From Zerene cesonia (lineage: Eukaryota; Arthropoda; Insecta; Lepidoptera; Pieridae): a stretch of DNA of 64,000 nucleotides. Below, piece by piece: positions 11,514-24,354 of this stretch. The stretch lies in the NCBI RefSeq assembly GCF_012273895.1, contig NC_052124.1, positions 248,001 to 312,000 on the forward strand. The letters are read 5' to 3'. The notes below the pieces were generated by a model that was given only the letters and a program-made list of their open reading frames with translations, searched no databases and was not told the DNA's origin. A program made the translations under genes and the position numbers. The number at the start of each line of letters is the position of its first letter. Position 1 is the first letter of the stretch.

Positions 11514-14133
11514 CTGGAAAGTAAAGGAAAACTCGTGTTATTTCTAAGTATTTACACAATGATTTTAATGCAATACACATTTATTTATTTATATAATTAT
11601 ATAAGTTTTTGAATTTACTCGTTACTGTATACAAAATCTTCATTCTTCCAAACCAATTAAAATAACCATAAGATAAATTCCGATTTTTGTTATAACACAT
11701 TTTATATTACATATTATATTATATAAGAATTATAAATATTAGCACAATTTCTTCATACTTATAATAACAGTAATAATTACATTACATTTTCTGTAAGTAA
11801 TTTTTTTTAATTAGAAAATAAATTTATCATTGTTCAATTATAACCAAATTAAAATAATATCTTGCTTTATGGAGGTTTATTATTCATAAAAGAAATACAA
11901 TTACTTTTATCAGGTATACATAATGTACCTACTTATATTCCAAGTCTAATTAATGAATATGTAAGCATAAAAATTTAATTTCACGCCATGAAATTAATTG
12001 TATTTATAGGTTAATTTACGCGACAATAATATATTTTAGGAATCCAAAATAATTAAAATAGATAAAGGTACTAACGAAACTTCGTTATAAGTACTAATCG
12101 TACTAATATCATAAATGAGATAGTTTATAGTGTTTGTTGCTTAGTCACGTGAAAACAACTGAATAAATTTGTATCATACTTGGCAGTGTTACTTATGTAC
12201 CAGAGTAACACATGTAAGAAAGAAATACTATAACAACACTTGCTTTTTTCCGTGCGTTTATATGCAGGTGGCACAGCTACTAATATTATTTAGTTTGTGA
12301 CGGTATTAATTGTTATACATTGAATTGTCAGAATTTCTAAGGTTTGTTCATGAAAAAAGTTTACATTAGTGAATGTCTTTCAAACGTTTAAAATGTGTCA
12401 AACATCCAATTGCAGTACTAGATATGTAGTTATTCTGTTATTAAATAATAATTGTAAATTGCTCATTTAGTATATGATTAAAATTGGCCAAAAAGCAGCG
12501 TCAGTTCATCAGCTGGCAGGTCTGCGATAGTTGACTTGCCAGAGAGTGAGATGAAATCAAGAAGATTCATATCCCGAACTCATCATTCGCTGTTCAGTCG
12601 AGTCAGTTAAGACCCTCCTGATGGCAACTTCTGAGAGCTTGTAATTTGATTATACATTACATTGTAATCATATCAATAGTGCGTTTAGAACACCGAGTAG
12701 CGTCATCTGTCGGTGAAGAACTGGAACTACCGTTCAGTAACCTTGGGAGATACCGTTACGTGTATTGTGTATTTATAGTCCTATCGCGTGATTATAATAT
12801 ACAAAATATATTGTATATTATTGTGTACTTTTACCTTATTCACATAAAAATTATAATAAAAGGAAATGAGAGCGTCGATCGGTCAGTATAGTTGTAAAAA
12901 TAGTGACGCGAGAGAAATTTTAAAACCAGTTTTTATAAGGCACTTAAGACGGTTTCAACGTTTCTACAAACAAAAGTCCGTGCGATGTTCAAGATAATTG
13001 AAATCGATGCGTTGCTGTGGAGGTCTATGCACAGATACTTCGAGTCTGAAACTTTCACTGGCGAGTCTAAATTGCTCGATATTTCTACCGTAATTTCTTT
13101 CGAGAAACACATGATCTTTGAATACACGGATTGCTACTCGATTGAAGGTTTCACTTTCGATACAGCAATAGGTGTTAACAAAATTGTGTTAACTATTACC
13201 CAGTTCCCGCTATATTTACGTTTCAAGAACTTTTACTTGTGTGTGTTGGTAATTTTTGCTTCTTTGGTATTTGGCGCGAATCAGTTTCATCTGTTACGCA
13301 TGTTATTTTGTTTGACATGAATAAAAATATGCCTTAAACAAGCTTATGTATTACATTATCTTTATAATAGCAGTTGTAATTTAACTAGGTATTCATTTCA
13401 ATATATTTATGTCGATAAATCGTTTAGCAAAAAGTGCTTTTATTCTAATCAAAACTGATAAGGTTTTGTTCGCTTTTTTGTTTGTAATCGTTTTTATATG
13501 TAAGCAACTGCAACTTGGTAATCGCCATAAAATAGTATCATAGAACTTCATATATTAGAAATATTGACCATAAAAGTTTATGAATAGGAAATAAAATCTA
13601 TCAGATTTTTTGGGTCATGGCCCACGAGTCTTCACTTTTTATGACCTACATTTTTACAGATAACAAGAAAAAAGTTGACACAACATATTTAGAAGCAGTT
13701 TGAAGATATTAAAATCGTTCAATTAAAAATCGTTCAAAAAATATTTAAGAGGTATTAACGTAAGCGAAGTAAGCGATGTAAGATAAGTAAATAAAAATCC
13801 ATTGTTAATGATGAAACAAAATCTGTTGCTAATGAAATTACCTTCACATAAAGCGAAATGTACAACCATGCAAAACAATTTACTCGCTCCTATTGTTATA
13901 CAATTTGTATCTTTGTAAATAGACGAGTTGTGTCAACAAATGTGATCTTTGTACATATAGAGTTAAAGTTCTTTTTACATAACTTATTAAATGGACATTT
14001 TTTTTATTCGTCGTTAACGTCAATGTGTTATTTGAATGAGTTAAAAATTATAAACACAAACATTATAGTGTTTACTTCAAGTGCTTGAAGAGGTTTACGT
14101 AACTCAATATAACAGCTATTTACAAAATAAAGA
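11514..14133. other. Intergenic or intronic DNA, no gene seen
   Basis: Upstream of the terminal exon at 10941-11513, so it may be intron. Very AT-rich. An open frame of 111 codons at 12985-13320 (+) overlaps one of 64 codons on the other strand; neither resembles a known protein. Confidence 0.5.
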
Positions 14134-14322
14134 AAGATTTTTAGTCAATATTTAACTCTTAACTACCTGTATTTATTCAGGTAATCCGATCGGATCGTAA
14201 TGAGACAATCGATCATATTTATTGAGTAAATATTATACTATAACCTTGAAGTGAACGTATGGTTGTGTTTTAAGGCTCCGAAATTCAACCTTTTATTACA
14301 TAATTATGGTGTACTTGCTGCG
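14134..14322 (+). repeat. 189-base duplicated segment, copy 1
   Basis: Identical over 189 bases to 14376-14564 (offset 242). It continues rightwards into a reverse-oriented S3 repeat end (CTGCGCCCGCGG...). Total identity beside a 10-N gap points to redundant contig ends, not biology. Confidence 0.95.
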
Positions 14323-14365
14323 CCCGCGGTTTTACCCGCGTAAGTCCGTATACCGTAGGAATATC

Positions 14366-14375
14366 NNNNNNNNNN
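14366..14375. other. Assembly gap of 10 N
   Basis: Ten N between the two copies of the 189-base duplicate. It follows GGAATATC inside a truncated S3 repeat. Confidence 0.99.
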
Positions 14376-14564
14376 AAGATTTTTAGTCAATATTTAACTC
14401 TTAACTACCTGTATTTATTCAGGTAATCCGATCGGATCGTAATGAGACAATCGATCATATTTATTGAGTAAATATTATACTATAACCTTGAAGTGAACGT
14501 ATGGTTGTGTTTTAAGGCTCCGAAATTCAACCTTTTATTACATAATTATGGTGTACTTGCTGCG
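14376..14564 (+). repeat. 189-base duplicated segment, copy 2
   Basis: Exact copy of 14134-14322, truncated at CTGCG by the 1000-N gap. Probably a redundant contig fragment. Confidence 0.95.
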
Positions 14565-15564
14565 NNNNNNNNNNNNNNNNNNNNNNNNNNNNNNNNNNNN
14601 NNNNNNNNNNNNNNNNNNNNNNNNNNNNNNNNNNNNNNNNNNNNNNNNNNNNNNNNNNNNNNNNNNNNNNNNNNNNNNNNNNNNNNNNNNNNNNNNNNNN
14701 NNNNNNNNNNNNNNNNNNNNNNNNNNNNNNNNNNNNNNNNNNNNNNNNNNNNNNNNNNNNNNNNNNNNNNNNNNNNNNNNNNNNNNNNNNNNNNNNNNNN
14801 NNNNNNNNNNNNNNNNNNNNNNNNNNNNNNNNNNNNNNNNNNNNNNNNNNNNNNNNNNNNNNNNNNNNNNNNNNNNNNNNNNNNNNNNNNNNNNNNNNNN
14901 NNNNNNNNNNNNNNNNNNNNNNNNNNNNNNNNNNNNNNNNNNNNNNNNNNNNNNNNNNNNNNNNNNNNNNNNNNNNNNNNNNNNNNNNNNNNNNNNNNNN
15001 NNNNNNNNNNNNNNNNNNNNNNNNNNNNNNNNNNNNNNNNNNNNNNNNNNNNNNNNNNNNNNNNNNNNNNNNNNNNNNNNNNNNNNNNNNNNNNNNNNNN
15101 NNNNNNNNNNNNNNNNNNNNNNNNNNNNNNNNNNNNNNNNNNNNNNNNNNNNNNNNNNNNNNNNNNNNNNNNNNNNNNNNNNNNNNNNNNNNNNNNNNNN
15201 NNNNNNNNNNNNNNNNNNNNNNNNNNNNNNNNNNNNNNNNNNNNNNNNNNNNNNNNNNNNNNNNNNNNNNNNNNNNNNNNNNNNNNNNNNNNNNNNNNNN
15301 NNNNNNNNNNNNNNNNNNNNNNNNNNNNNNNNNNNNNNNNNNNNNNNNNNNNNNNNNNNNNNNNNNNNNNNNNNNNNNNNNNNNNNNNNNNNNNNNNNNN
15401 NNNNNNNNNNNNNNNNNNNNNNNNNNNNNNNNNNNNNNNNNNNNNNNNNNNNNNNNNNNNNNNNNNNNNNNNNNNNNNNNNNNNNNNNNNNNNNNNNNNN
15501 NNNNNNNNNNNNNNNNNNNNNNNNNNNNNNNNNNNNNNNNNNNNNNNNNNNNNNNNNNNNNNNN
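14565..15564. other. Assembly gap of 1000 N
   Basis: Exactly 1000 N. It interrupts a reverse-oriented S3 repeat: the sequence before the 10-N gap ends GGAATATC and that after this gap begins TCGGGATAAA, which overlap by two bases into the normal repeat sequence. The true locus probably has no gap. Confidence 0.99.
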
Positions 15565-15704
15565 TCGGGATAAAAAGTTGCCTATATGTTATTCCAGTTG
15601 TCCAGCTGTCTACGTACTAAATTTCATTGCAATCGGTTCAGTTGTTTTTGCCTGAAAGAGCAACAAACACACACACATCCTTACAAACTTTCGCATTTAT
15701 AATA

Positions 15705-15757
15705 ATAGTAGGAATTAGTAGGATAGTAGGACTAGTAAGATAGGATACTAGGATATA
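15705..15757 (+). repeat. Imperfect AGTAGGAT-type simple repeat
   Basis: Repeated units like GTAGGAT and TAGTAGGA at the end of the S3 copy, probably grown from its target or tail. Confidence 0.6.
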
Positions 15758-16174
15758 TATTCATTGTATATGTGATTCTTGCCTAAAAACTGTTTACTGA
15801 AGCAGTTTTTGGTTACAACATAAAAAATCTACAACACTTCTAAAATCATTAAAATAATTGTATGCAAGAGTGTTCTTTAAAATTTCATAAACGTATTGCG
15901 AAAATGATGAAGTAATGAGCAAACTATGGAGTGTGGAGCTCCTTGCTATGTGTAACTGCTCGGCAGTAGTAATGTAAGTTCCGGTTATACAAGTCCACCT
16001 AACTGTCTGTTTATTGAACTTAGCACTACTCGTATACTGTGTGCTCTTGAATAACGTATGTAACATCAATTGTTATAATAATTGATTTTACTTTGTGTTA
16101 CTATCGAAGTCATTGGGTAATGTTATAAGGAATTGTCATATGGTGATGTTGTTGAGTATTTCCGGTGGTATTTA

Positions 16175-16347
16175 TCTACACTAATATTATAAAGAGGAAA
16201 ACTTTGTTTGTTTGGTTGTAATGAATAGGCTCAAAAACTACTGGACCGATTTTAAAAATTCTTTCACCATTCGAAAGCTACATTATCCACGAGTAACATA
16301 GACTATATATTATGTACCACGGGCGAAGCCGGGGCGAACAGCTAGTG
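16175..16347 (+). mobile_element. S1 short repeat
   Basis: Typical S1 layout: ACTAATATTATAAAG head, ACTACTGGACCGATTTTAAAA middle, TGTACCACGGGCGAAGCCGG tail ending ACAGCTAGT. Noncoding, lepidopteran style. Confidence 0.75.
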
Positions 16348-16990
16348 TATTATAAAATGAACCAATTAGAGTTTAGAATGCGTCACACGAACTATATTTT
16401 CATACTTAAAAATTAATCAAGCTATTCAACTAGACCTGTTTAGTAACAATTTATAGGCAGTTCGAAAAATAGTTTCTACCGAGAAATGCCAATTGTACGA
16501 ATCAGTTCGAAGAAATATTCATGTTTACTCAATCATTTTTTTACATTCGATGACTATTAAGTGATGTTCGAATAAGCCTAATGTTTTGAAAGTTGACATA
16601 ATACATTTTTAGCGCTGCTGGCGCAACCGCGCCTGCGCCCGCGCCGGTGGCATTTGGACACCTGACTGACCCCTGCTCGTTTTGCAACAGACCACTTAAA
16701 GCAAACATTTCGATAATGCCCCTGAGTAAAGATGCTGGGATTGTATGTATATAGAAGTTATGATTTTCCTCTGAATAGTAACCGGAAGGTTTACATATTT
16801 TTTTTATCAAAATACTACGCCGTTTTCAAATTGCGAGAATTTAATCGAAATTAAATGGGCATCACTTTTAAAATAAAAAGGAATTATCAAAATCGGTTCA
16901 CCAAAAAAGCAAAAATAATACAGTCGATTTGAGAATCGCCTCCTTTTTTATAAGTCGATTTAAAACAGGCAGAAGAATTGAATATAAAAA

Positions 16991-17178
16991 TCTATATATA
17001 TAAAATTCTCGTGTCACAGTTTTCGTTGCCATACTCCTCCGAAACGGCTTGACCGATTCCTCTGAAATTTGGTAAGCATATTGGGTAGGTCTGAGAATCG
17101 GCCAACATCTATTTTTTATCCCGATATTCCTACGGGATACGGACTTACGCGGGTGAAACCGCGGGGCGCAGCTAGTAA
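16991..17178 (+). mobile_element. S2 head joined to S3 tail, chimeric short repeat
   Basis: The first 120 bases match S2 (TTCTCGTGTCAC... GAATCGGCCAACATCTATTTT); the last 60 match S3 (CCTACGGGATACGGACTTAC then GCGCAGCTAGT) instead of the S2 tail seen at 50031-50208 and 7924-8104. Confidence 0.7.
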
Positions 17179-20100
17179 GTATATAAATGACGCTTTAAAA
17201 ATGTTGATGAAGTCAATTCTTACTAAGTTTACGGTAATCCCTGTGAAATCACAAACAAATAGGCGACGTTCATTTAAATGTAGGAAACGTATATAATTTT
17301 ATGTCATTTATAGTCTGTGGTGTCTATGAGTTCCTATACGTGTAGAGAATAGACAAATAAATTGTCCTCGTTAATTTTTAATTTATTTACATTGGAAACT
17401 ACTACTGCTAAGAACTAAGAAGTTCTTTAAGCATGTAAATATGTTGCATTAATGTATTAGGAAATTACAATTTTTCTGCACGCAGTTTATTACCTAATAT
17501 CCTATAGAGTAACGTGTACATCCAAATGTCTTCATTTACATAATATTAACTTTTGTCAATTAATTATTTTTAAACTTAGAATAATGGAATGTCGTCTTTT
17601 CTATGCGTCAATAAAAAAAATATTCATTTCGATGCACAAAGGCATTCATTGGGAATAATACATGAACAGAATATCTTTCCAGTTATAAGAAGTCATTCTC
17701 ATTAAAAATTGTCACGGAGTATGTCCCAACAGATCTACTTACAATAATGTATTGTTGTTCGCTGATGGATTTGGATGTTTGGCCCCAATGAAAAAGACGG
17801 ACAACTTCCGTTCGGAACTTGTAATGGAAGAAATAAACTATAATATGACACTTCGCGTAGCTAATGTGGAAGGTTGAGGAAGTGCGTAATAATCTGCACG
17901 TTAATAAATTATTATCGTTAAGTTGACCTAATGTAATGATAGAATTTCGGAAATCAGCCGAATTCTGGGCTGCAAATGGGGAAACAAAATCTAAAAATGT
18001 GGGATCTACTCTGTTCTGAATGACTGTGTTAAAATCAGATTTACGACACATCGACCAATAAACCGAAACGAAATGTCCAGGCACCAATTTTTATATAACT
18101 ATAATTCCCATGGCATTAATGGACATTTTGTTTAATGTATATTGGGAAAGAAATTCCAAATATACAAACACAATTCAAACCAGTTACGGTTGACCTCTTA
18201 CATATACATAACTTACAAAAGCTCTACGTGTCTTGTGACACGTCCCGCACATAATTAACTCGATTAAATTCATGACCAACTTTATTCGGACCGTCTGCAC
18301 CACCAAGTGGGTCGATGGTTTCATTTCGATGCGTCTACGTGTGGAGACCGGTGTCCACTTTCGCAGTAAAAAAATAAACTTACTTTCCAAGGTCGCAGGG
18401 TCTAGAATTGCATGCGCATCTCCAGCAGGAAATATAGTTTTGCCAATACGTCAGCGATTGAATCGCAGGTATCAAGAGTTAGAAAGCAGAGATAGTACGG
18501 GTTATGTTTTACTGACTCAATAGTTAGTTGATGGTTAGCGACCAGTGCCTGTGAACATTGTGTAACCAGTCCAAATTATAGGGGACACTCTCGGTTTCTA
18601 TTTACACGTTACAGCGGTTGCATGTGCGTAAAACAACGAGATGTTAAATGAACAGTCGAGATTTTAAATTCTCAGAATACTGCTCATGATATCATTCTCA
18701 TAGTCTCAAATAAAACAATTGATGTCAATATATTACAAGTTACAATATTGTTTTAATTAACAAATTATGACATTTTCTTCTTGGTTTTGATATAAAAAAA
18801 AGCATACTAATTGCGAATTTAGTTTTTTCTAGAAGTTGCTAATCGTCGAGACAATTTAACCAAGATGTATTTAAACCGCATTTTGGAATCTTTAAAAACG
18901 CTGTTAATGTCATTAGTTGACTGTAATAGGTAACATTACGCTGCTTTACCTACTTGCGACTTGGAGAAGTCTTACCTAAGTTTATATTTCGCGAGTGTGG
19001 TCACGCAGGCGTGAGCAATTCCAGAAAATACTAGTTTTTCTGGGGTACACTTTTCTATTGACAATAGTATAAGGTTATGAACGTGAGAAGTAGTGAATCT
19101 TTTATTGTGTTCTTTGTCTATTGTATAGTGGTTTATTAAGGTTCATACACAGATTTCACGGACGTGCTATCCAGGGAATGCTAGCTTAAATTATTGAACA
19201 TCCCAACGTAGTAGTTTCTTTAATAGAGGAATGTCTGCGCTAAATTGGTGTCTTAGACTAGTCATTTTGTTTGAAGTTTTGTGTTCCAATAACATCTAAA
19301 TAGATGATTATTAGGTATTGTTGATAAGAATAAATAAGCATCTACCATCGTTTCGGGAACGCCAGTTAAAAATAATTATACTTTGATCGATCGAATTGTA
19401 TCTGTGTTAGCGCACGTAGAATTCTAGAGAGAATGTTAAAAGGTCCTGCGCAATATTTAAGTCAATTAGGTTTTAGTTTACATTTTAAAAGCTATCGCAA
19501 TACAACCTTAGCCTACATATGAGTTTATTTATCAGCATTTAACTCTGTGTTTTACGGTAATTATAATCGGTTTAATGACTACATAGCCTTAGCCAAGAAC
19601 ATTTTAAATTATTACTGAAATATTTAATTTGAGACTATTCAATAAGGAGTAAAAAGATTTGTGAGATACTGAGCGTGGATAGGTAATGTAACCTTTTTCG
19701 GATAAAATTTGAAAAAAAAAAAACAATATCTTATAAGTACATTGGCCACTAATGACGTAGAGGAATCTGGACTGACGGGTGAGGATTTGAACTCCCGGGT
19801 AGAGAGGTGACTTTCTAATTCCTCTCTATAATATAACATTTAGTATGATGTTTATAATTTTATGGTGATACCAATATTTGGAGAGACGGTAGTTAAGGTA
19901 ACATACAGAAAATATAGATTGCGTTATTAGTTTGTTCAGTAGGTTTATTAAGTAATCTTATAGATATAACTATACATAAATAATAAACAAAATATTTTAT
20001 GCTATTTTTACTGCAGTCGAAGGAACTATTTCCCAACATAATAACGATATAAGCAAACAGAGATGTAAATATATTAAATATTCTCTGGCTTCTTTATTCC

Positions 20101-21866
20101 GCTAGGTAAAAGGTATTGTTTCCAGGAATTAGCGATGTTAAACATTTTCACAAGATCAAGTATTACAACTGGGCCAGTCACTATACCATACCCATAATTA
20201 ATCCCATCTCATTAAGAGTATTAAGTCAACTTTCTACGCGCTTAGTTATTATATAACACTGGTTGATAGGGTCAGGTTGAATAAGATATATTCGGGCTAA
20301 TGCATTTGCTTTCCACTGCAATTAATTCTGTACAGTGCTTGAGAACGCTTGATTGAATATATTATATGTAGTGTTGTGTAAGGAGGTTATGAATGTAACG
20401 ATGTTATCAGCTGAGAAACGATTTGTTCAGCGATGTTAGACGGGCCCAGAATAGAAGACAAAATCTGGGTTTCTTGTTGTATATGTTATAATCATAGAGC
20501 TTTCATCACTAGAGCTTTCTCTTAAGGATAAACCAAAGTTACAGCTTTTTAAGGCTTAATTTGAACTAGCAAATATAATTTACAAATATTGTCATATAAT
20601 AATTTAATTTGTGACCAATACATTACCCGCATAATTTATAAAATAAAAATTAATTGCTAAATGTGTTGCTAAGCGTACCTAATATTGAGAACTCTCGGTT
20701 TGGTCAATTCGGTTAATTTTTTATAAGGAGGATTCTTCCGGAGAATACGGTGATGTGTCGTGATATATGTACCACCGGTGGATCGAGGACGGATCGCTAG
20801 TTATAAATAAAGCAAATTGGTTTATACCACCATAATCATAACTACATGAATCCTTAGATTGAATGAGCCAATGTGTAAATTTAACTCAATTTATATATAA
20901 AAGACTAAACCGATTATCTCAATCGCCATCACTTTACCTGAGATCCATAGTTATGCAGGAACAACGGCTGCGCCACGGAAGTTCTCACGACCCCAGATTC
21001 ACAATTGAATTATTCACAGATCAAACATTAAACTCCACTTTCGTTCACTTTTACGAGCATGCAAACTGGCCATGGACAAGCGCTAACTCAAAAAAAGTTG
21101 TCTTCGAATTTGAAAATGGAATATAACGTCCGCGATGGTTAGAAAGTCAATGTTCCGGTACTTTCTTCACGCGCGTGCGTCGAGGTGCTGCGATGCGGAG
21201 TGAGTGAGACGCTCTTTGGGAGCTGCCGAGACTGTCACTTTGGATGCAGATATTCTTTGATGTGGAGGCTCGTATTTAGCTTTAAACTGTGGTTACATAC
21301 ATACGTATTTAACAAAAATTTCCTATCAAATGCAATAATACGCTAGCCTACTGAAAACCCGCAAAACTGTCGAGTAGTATTTACTTTTTGTGAATGAAAC
21401 TATTGACGATTAAAGCTTGGTAATAACGTATAAAAAAAAATGTCTCGGTCTGGCAGGACATAGAAGGCTGATCACCTACTTGTCCGTAAAGAAAATCGAT
21501 CAGTGAAACAAATGTACATCATCTGCCCCATACTCCAGTAGGGGGCACGGGACTTCACTTAATAACGTATAAACATTCATAAATGAAAATAAATGTAACG
21601 ACCAAATCGGTATACTGTACCAAATGGGTATTTTAAATAAAAAGCTGAAGTAATAATCAAAGTAATCGCTTGAGGAGATTTCGAGAATAATTAATTCACA
21701 CAGAAGTGAAATCTAGTGGGGATCTCCTTTTAAATTTGAAAGTAGATTAATTAAGAAAAAAATACTGTTTACTCTGCTCTAAGTTGTGACGGAAGTCAAG
21801 TAAAACGTGAGAAAATAAAAATATCTCGTCCGAATCTCACTACATATTTAACTTAAGGCACAATAG

Positions 21867-21967
21867 CGCCATCTAGTATATGATACCGGTAGCAAACTTT
21901 TAACGTTTGCAATGCCCGCCATCTTTTGTTACAGATATATTAGTACGTTTGTTTTGCATAGATGGCG
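21867..21967. mobile_element. MITE-like element with CGCCATCT ends, copy 2
   Basis: CGCCATCTAG ... AGATGGCG, 101 bases, preceded by TAG; an extra internal CGCCATCT at about 21917. Confidence 0.5.
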
Positions 21968-22317
21968 TTGTTTATGAAAATTATGACTGAGTTTAGAAGT
22001 TAGAACGTGAAATTATAAAAAAAGCCTGGAATATTTGTACAATTTTGGGTGATATGTTCAAAGATATCGTAATTTCTTTTTTAAATTTCGCTTCATTCAT
22101 TCTTATTGCTTTACCATTGCTAAAAAGTTTTATTAAATCTATTATAATCGGTGTAACACCTAGGTAAGTAAGCATATCATTTCCTCTAAATGATTTGCAA
22201 TTTAACTTCATCTTTTATAATTTACAAGTTTTTTACAGTGCTATTAACTTAGGTTATATATAAATGAAATTATAGTTATTAACTTAGTACGTTTATGTTA
22301 TATACGATTTCCTAACA

Positions 22318-22458
22318 AGGAGGTGTTGGTTGCCTGGTAGAGATCACTTATAAGTGATAAGGCCGCCTTCTGTGCTGTATCTCCTTTTTTTTTAGTATAG
22401 TTGTTTTTGTATTTTGTTGGCAGCACAATAAAGTGTATAAATAAATAAATAAATAAGT
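22318..22458 (+). mobile_element. 3' end of a LINE-like retroelement
   Basis: GGTTGCCTGGTAGAGATCAC, then GATAAGGCCGCCTTCTGTGC, then CACAATAAAGTG and an (AAAT)n tail. This resembles a widespread lepidopteran non-LTR retrotransposon 3' terminus. Only the 5'-truncated tail is present. Confidence 0.7.
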
Positions 22459-22701
22459 GTAAAGAAGAACACATAAAATTCTTAGAAACTTTATAAACAC
22501 AATTTTTATACTACTTAGAACTCCAAATGTATAAGGGAAATTATTAAAGACCGTTAAGTATTCCGTTAGCATACCTACAATTGTATGAAATTATGCAATA
22601 GCGATAATGCTTCATAATTATATTACCGCGCGTAAACACACCAATAGAAGACAACCCATCCTTAGAAAAATATCTTGTATTTTTATTGATATAAAATAAA
22701 T

Positions 22702-22735
22702 GTATTTCTTTCTTTCTTTCTTTTTTTCTTTCTTA
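22702..22735 (+). repeat. (CTTT)n microsatellite
   Basis: About eight CTTT units with one T-run interruption. Confidence 0.9.
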
Positions 22736-22914
22736 TATATATACAGTCAAAATTGATTAACCCTCTGCTAGGACCCAGATAAAGGGGCTTATTAACATCT
22801 TAATAAATAAAAAAAATCGCAAATTTTAATTACGTTTTCTTTGTTTACCTATACGGTACTTCGAAATAGTACGAGTGGTACGACCTGGGGACATTTAAAA
22901 AGATAGCATATTCC

Positions 22915-23129
22915 TACCTAAAGGGCCGATGGAATGTATGATATACAATCGCAATGACCCTGGCGTTGTGGGCAGATATGGGCGACGCTGATTTCTTACC
23001 ATCGGGTGACGCGTCTGCTCCGTTCGCTTTTCTCTCATAAAAAAATAAGTAATGTTGGATATATACTTAATTCCTGAGCGCTATAGGCTATATATGTACC
23101 AGGGGCGAAGTCAGCGCGGACAGCTAGTC
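22915..23129 (+). mobile_element. SINE-like tail next to an S1 tail
   Basis: 22915-23045 has TTACCATCGGGTGACGCGTC then CTCATAAAAAAA, like a lepidopteran SINE 3' end. 23086-23129 is an S1 tail (CTATAGGCTATATATGTACC ... GACAGCTAGTC). Confidence 0.5.
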
Positions 23130-23316
23130 TGGAATAAATCATCTTCTAAATCTCAATACATTTAACTATAATCTTCGCTAAATGTTCAACTTTGTAACAA
23201 AAATATCACAGTTGATTGTTTTATTTGAACAAATATATAAGAAATCCGTTATATATATACGTATATATATAAATTAAGTATACAGTTTTCTAAACTAAGC
23301 CAATGCTTAGTTACAA

Positions 23317-23360
23317 CATGATTTCTTTAGTAAACTCAATAGTTTACTAAAGAAATCATG
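23317..23360. repeat. Perfect foldback hairpin, 20-bp arms
   Basis: Arm CATGATTTCTTTAGTAAACT, 4-base spacer CAAT, perfect inverted arm. With one mismatch the stem extends to 24 bp (ACAACATG against CATGCTGT). Confidence 0.95.
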
Positions 23361-23616
23361 CTGTATTCCTACGTCATATGATGAAACTAAACATCGGAGT
23401 CATCAATTTGTAAGAATCAGTGCGAAGATCAGACAAGAGAGAACGTAATCGTGAAATCTGTAAGAGAAAGATCGATGCACTCGCTTTATTTAATTTTATT
23501 ACGTAACTTGTACGAGACGTGCGGTTAAGTGTAGCTTTAAAACCATATTCATATTAACCATTGTATGTAATATCTGTATATTATTGATAATAGAATTAAT
23601 TACTTCTTTATGTGAC

Positions 23617-23765
23617 TCTGCCCCGCGGCTTCACCCATCGTACATGTTATTGTTTAGACTTTAAAATTTGAGTAATATTTAACACAAAGGTGTATTTCTT
23701 TTTTATTTGAACCAGTAGTTCCTGAGATAAGCGCGTTCGTACAAACAAAAAAAACTCTACCATAC
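23617..23765 (-). mobile_element. S1-related repeat fragment (reverse)
   Basis: GCCCCGCGGCTTCACCCATC then GAACCAGTAGTTCCTGAGAT and AGCGCGTTCGTACAAAC, the reverse of the S1 middle and tail, diverged. Confidence 0.5.
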
Positions 23766-24354
23766 AATATAGTGTATATTTCGTCTGTCAAAGAATTCCT
23801 CTTAAACGGCTGGGCCTATTGTATATAAATTTTTCCTATGAGATGGATTCATCTACACAGTTTAGATTTAAAAAAAGTCTTTACGGTTGGTGCCTAGGCA
23901 AATATCTAACGTTTTAAATATCATGTTGTATGGAACAGGTGCCTGTGTTGACTTCTGTATGGAGAAAATAGGGAGATTAAAACCTGATAGAAGAACCGAA
24001 CCTGAATACACTTTACTCTGAAAATGATTCACACTGACATCGAACACCTGTTTCATTTAAATATTAAATGATGTGCACATGCATATATTTTAATCATTCT
24101 CAATATCGTGGTTCGACCTAATTTCGAGTTCATTGAATAAATTTTTAATAACACTTCATCAAGTTTCGTGTTATACGATTGCGAATTATAGTTAGCAAGA
24201 TGAAAATCTGTTTTCTTTTATTTGAATTGAACTAACCTACATATTATGTATGCAAGTTCTTGTGAAGTATTATATATCACTCAATGTTATGGAAATCTGT
24301 GAATTTTTATATTTTTAACACACTTTTATCAATAGCTTCACCTACATACACTTA

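Larger units (their letters stand above)
14318..15712 (-). mobile_element. S3 short repeat split by assembly gaps
   Basis: Reverse S3 copy: GCTGCGCCCGCGG... before the gaps and CGGGATAAAAAGTTGCC to AAACTTTCGCATTTATAATA after the last. Apart from the gaps it would be an ordinary copy of about 200 bases. Confidence 0.75.
15758..22317. other. Intergenic DNA with short repeats, no gene seen
   Basis: Holds S1 (16175), S2/S3 (16991) and a MITE-like copy (21867). The longest open frame, 134 codons at 17683-18087 (minus), matches no family I know. GC-rich spot at 21135-21250 (ACGCGCGTGCGTCGAGG...). Nothing else supportable. Confidence 0.55.

Noticed and set aside
12985..13320. 111-codon open frame on the plus strand
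   Set aside because: No recognisable domain, no splice context, and an overlapping frame on the other strand; may be chance.
17683..18087. 134-codon open frame on the minus strand
   Set aside because: Longest non-GMC frame outside the exon at 10941, but the product resembles nothing I know and the codon use is not gene-like. It may be a decayed repeat.
19770..19800. tRNA-like T-arm on the minus strand (GGGAGTTCAAATCCTC)
   Set aside because: No D-arm, anticodon stem or acceptor stem could be placed around it.
20863..21126. 87-codon open frame next to a GC-rich spot
   Set aside because: No recognisable product; the GC-rich spot lies after its stop.
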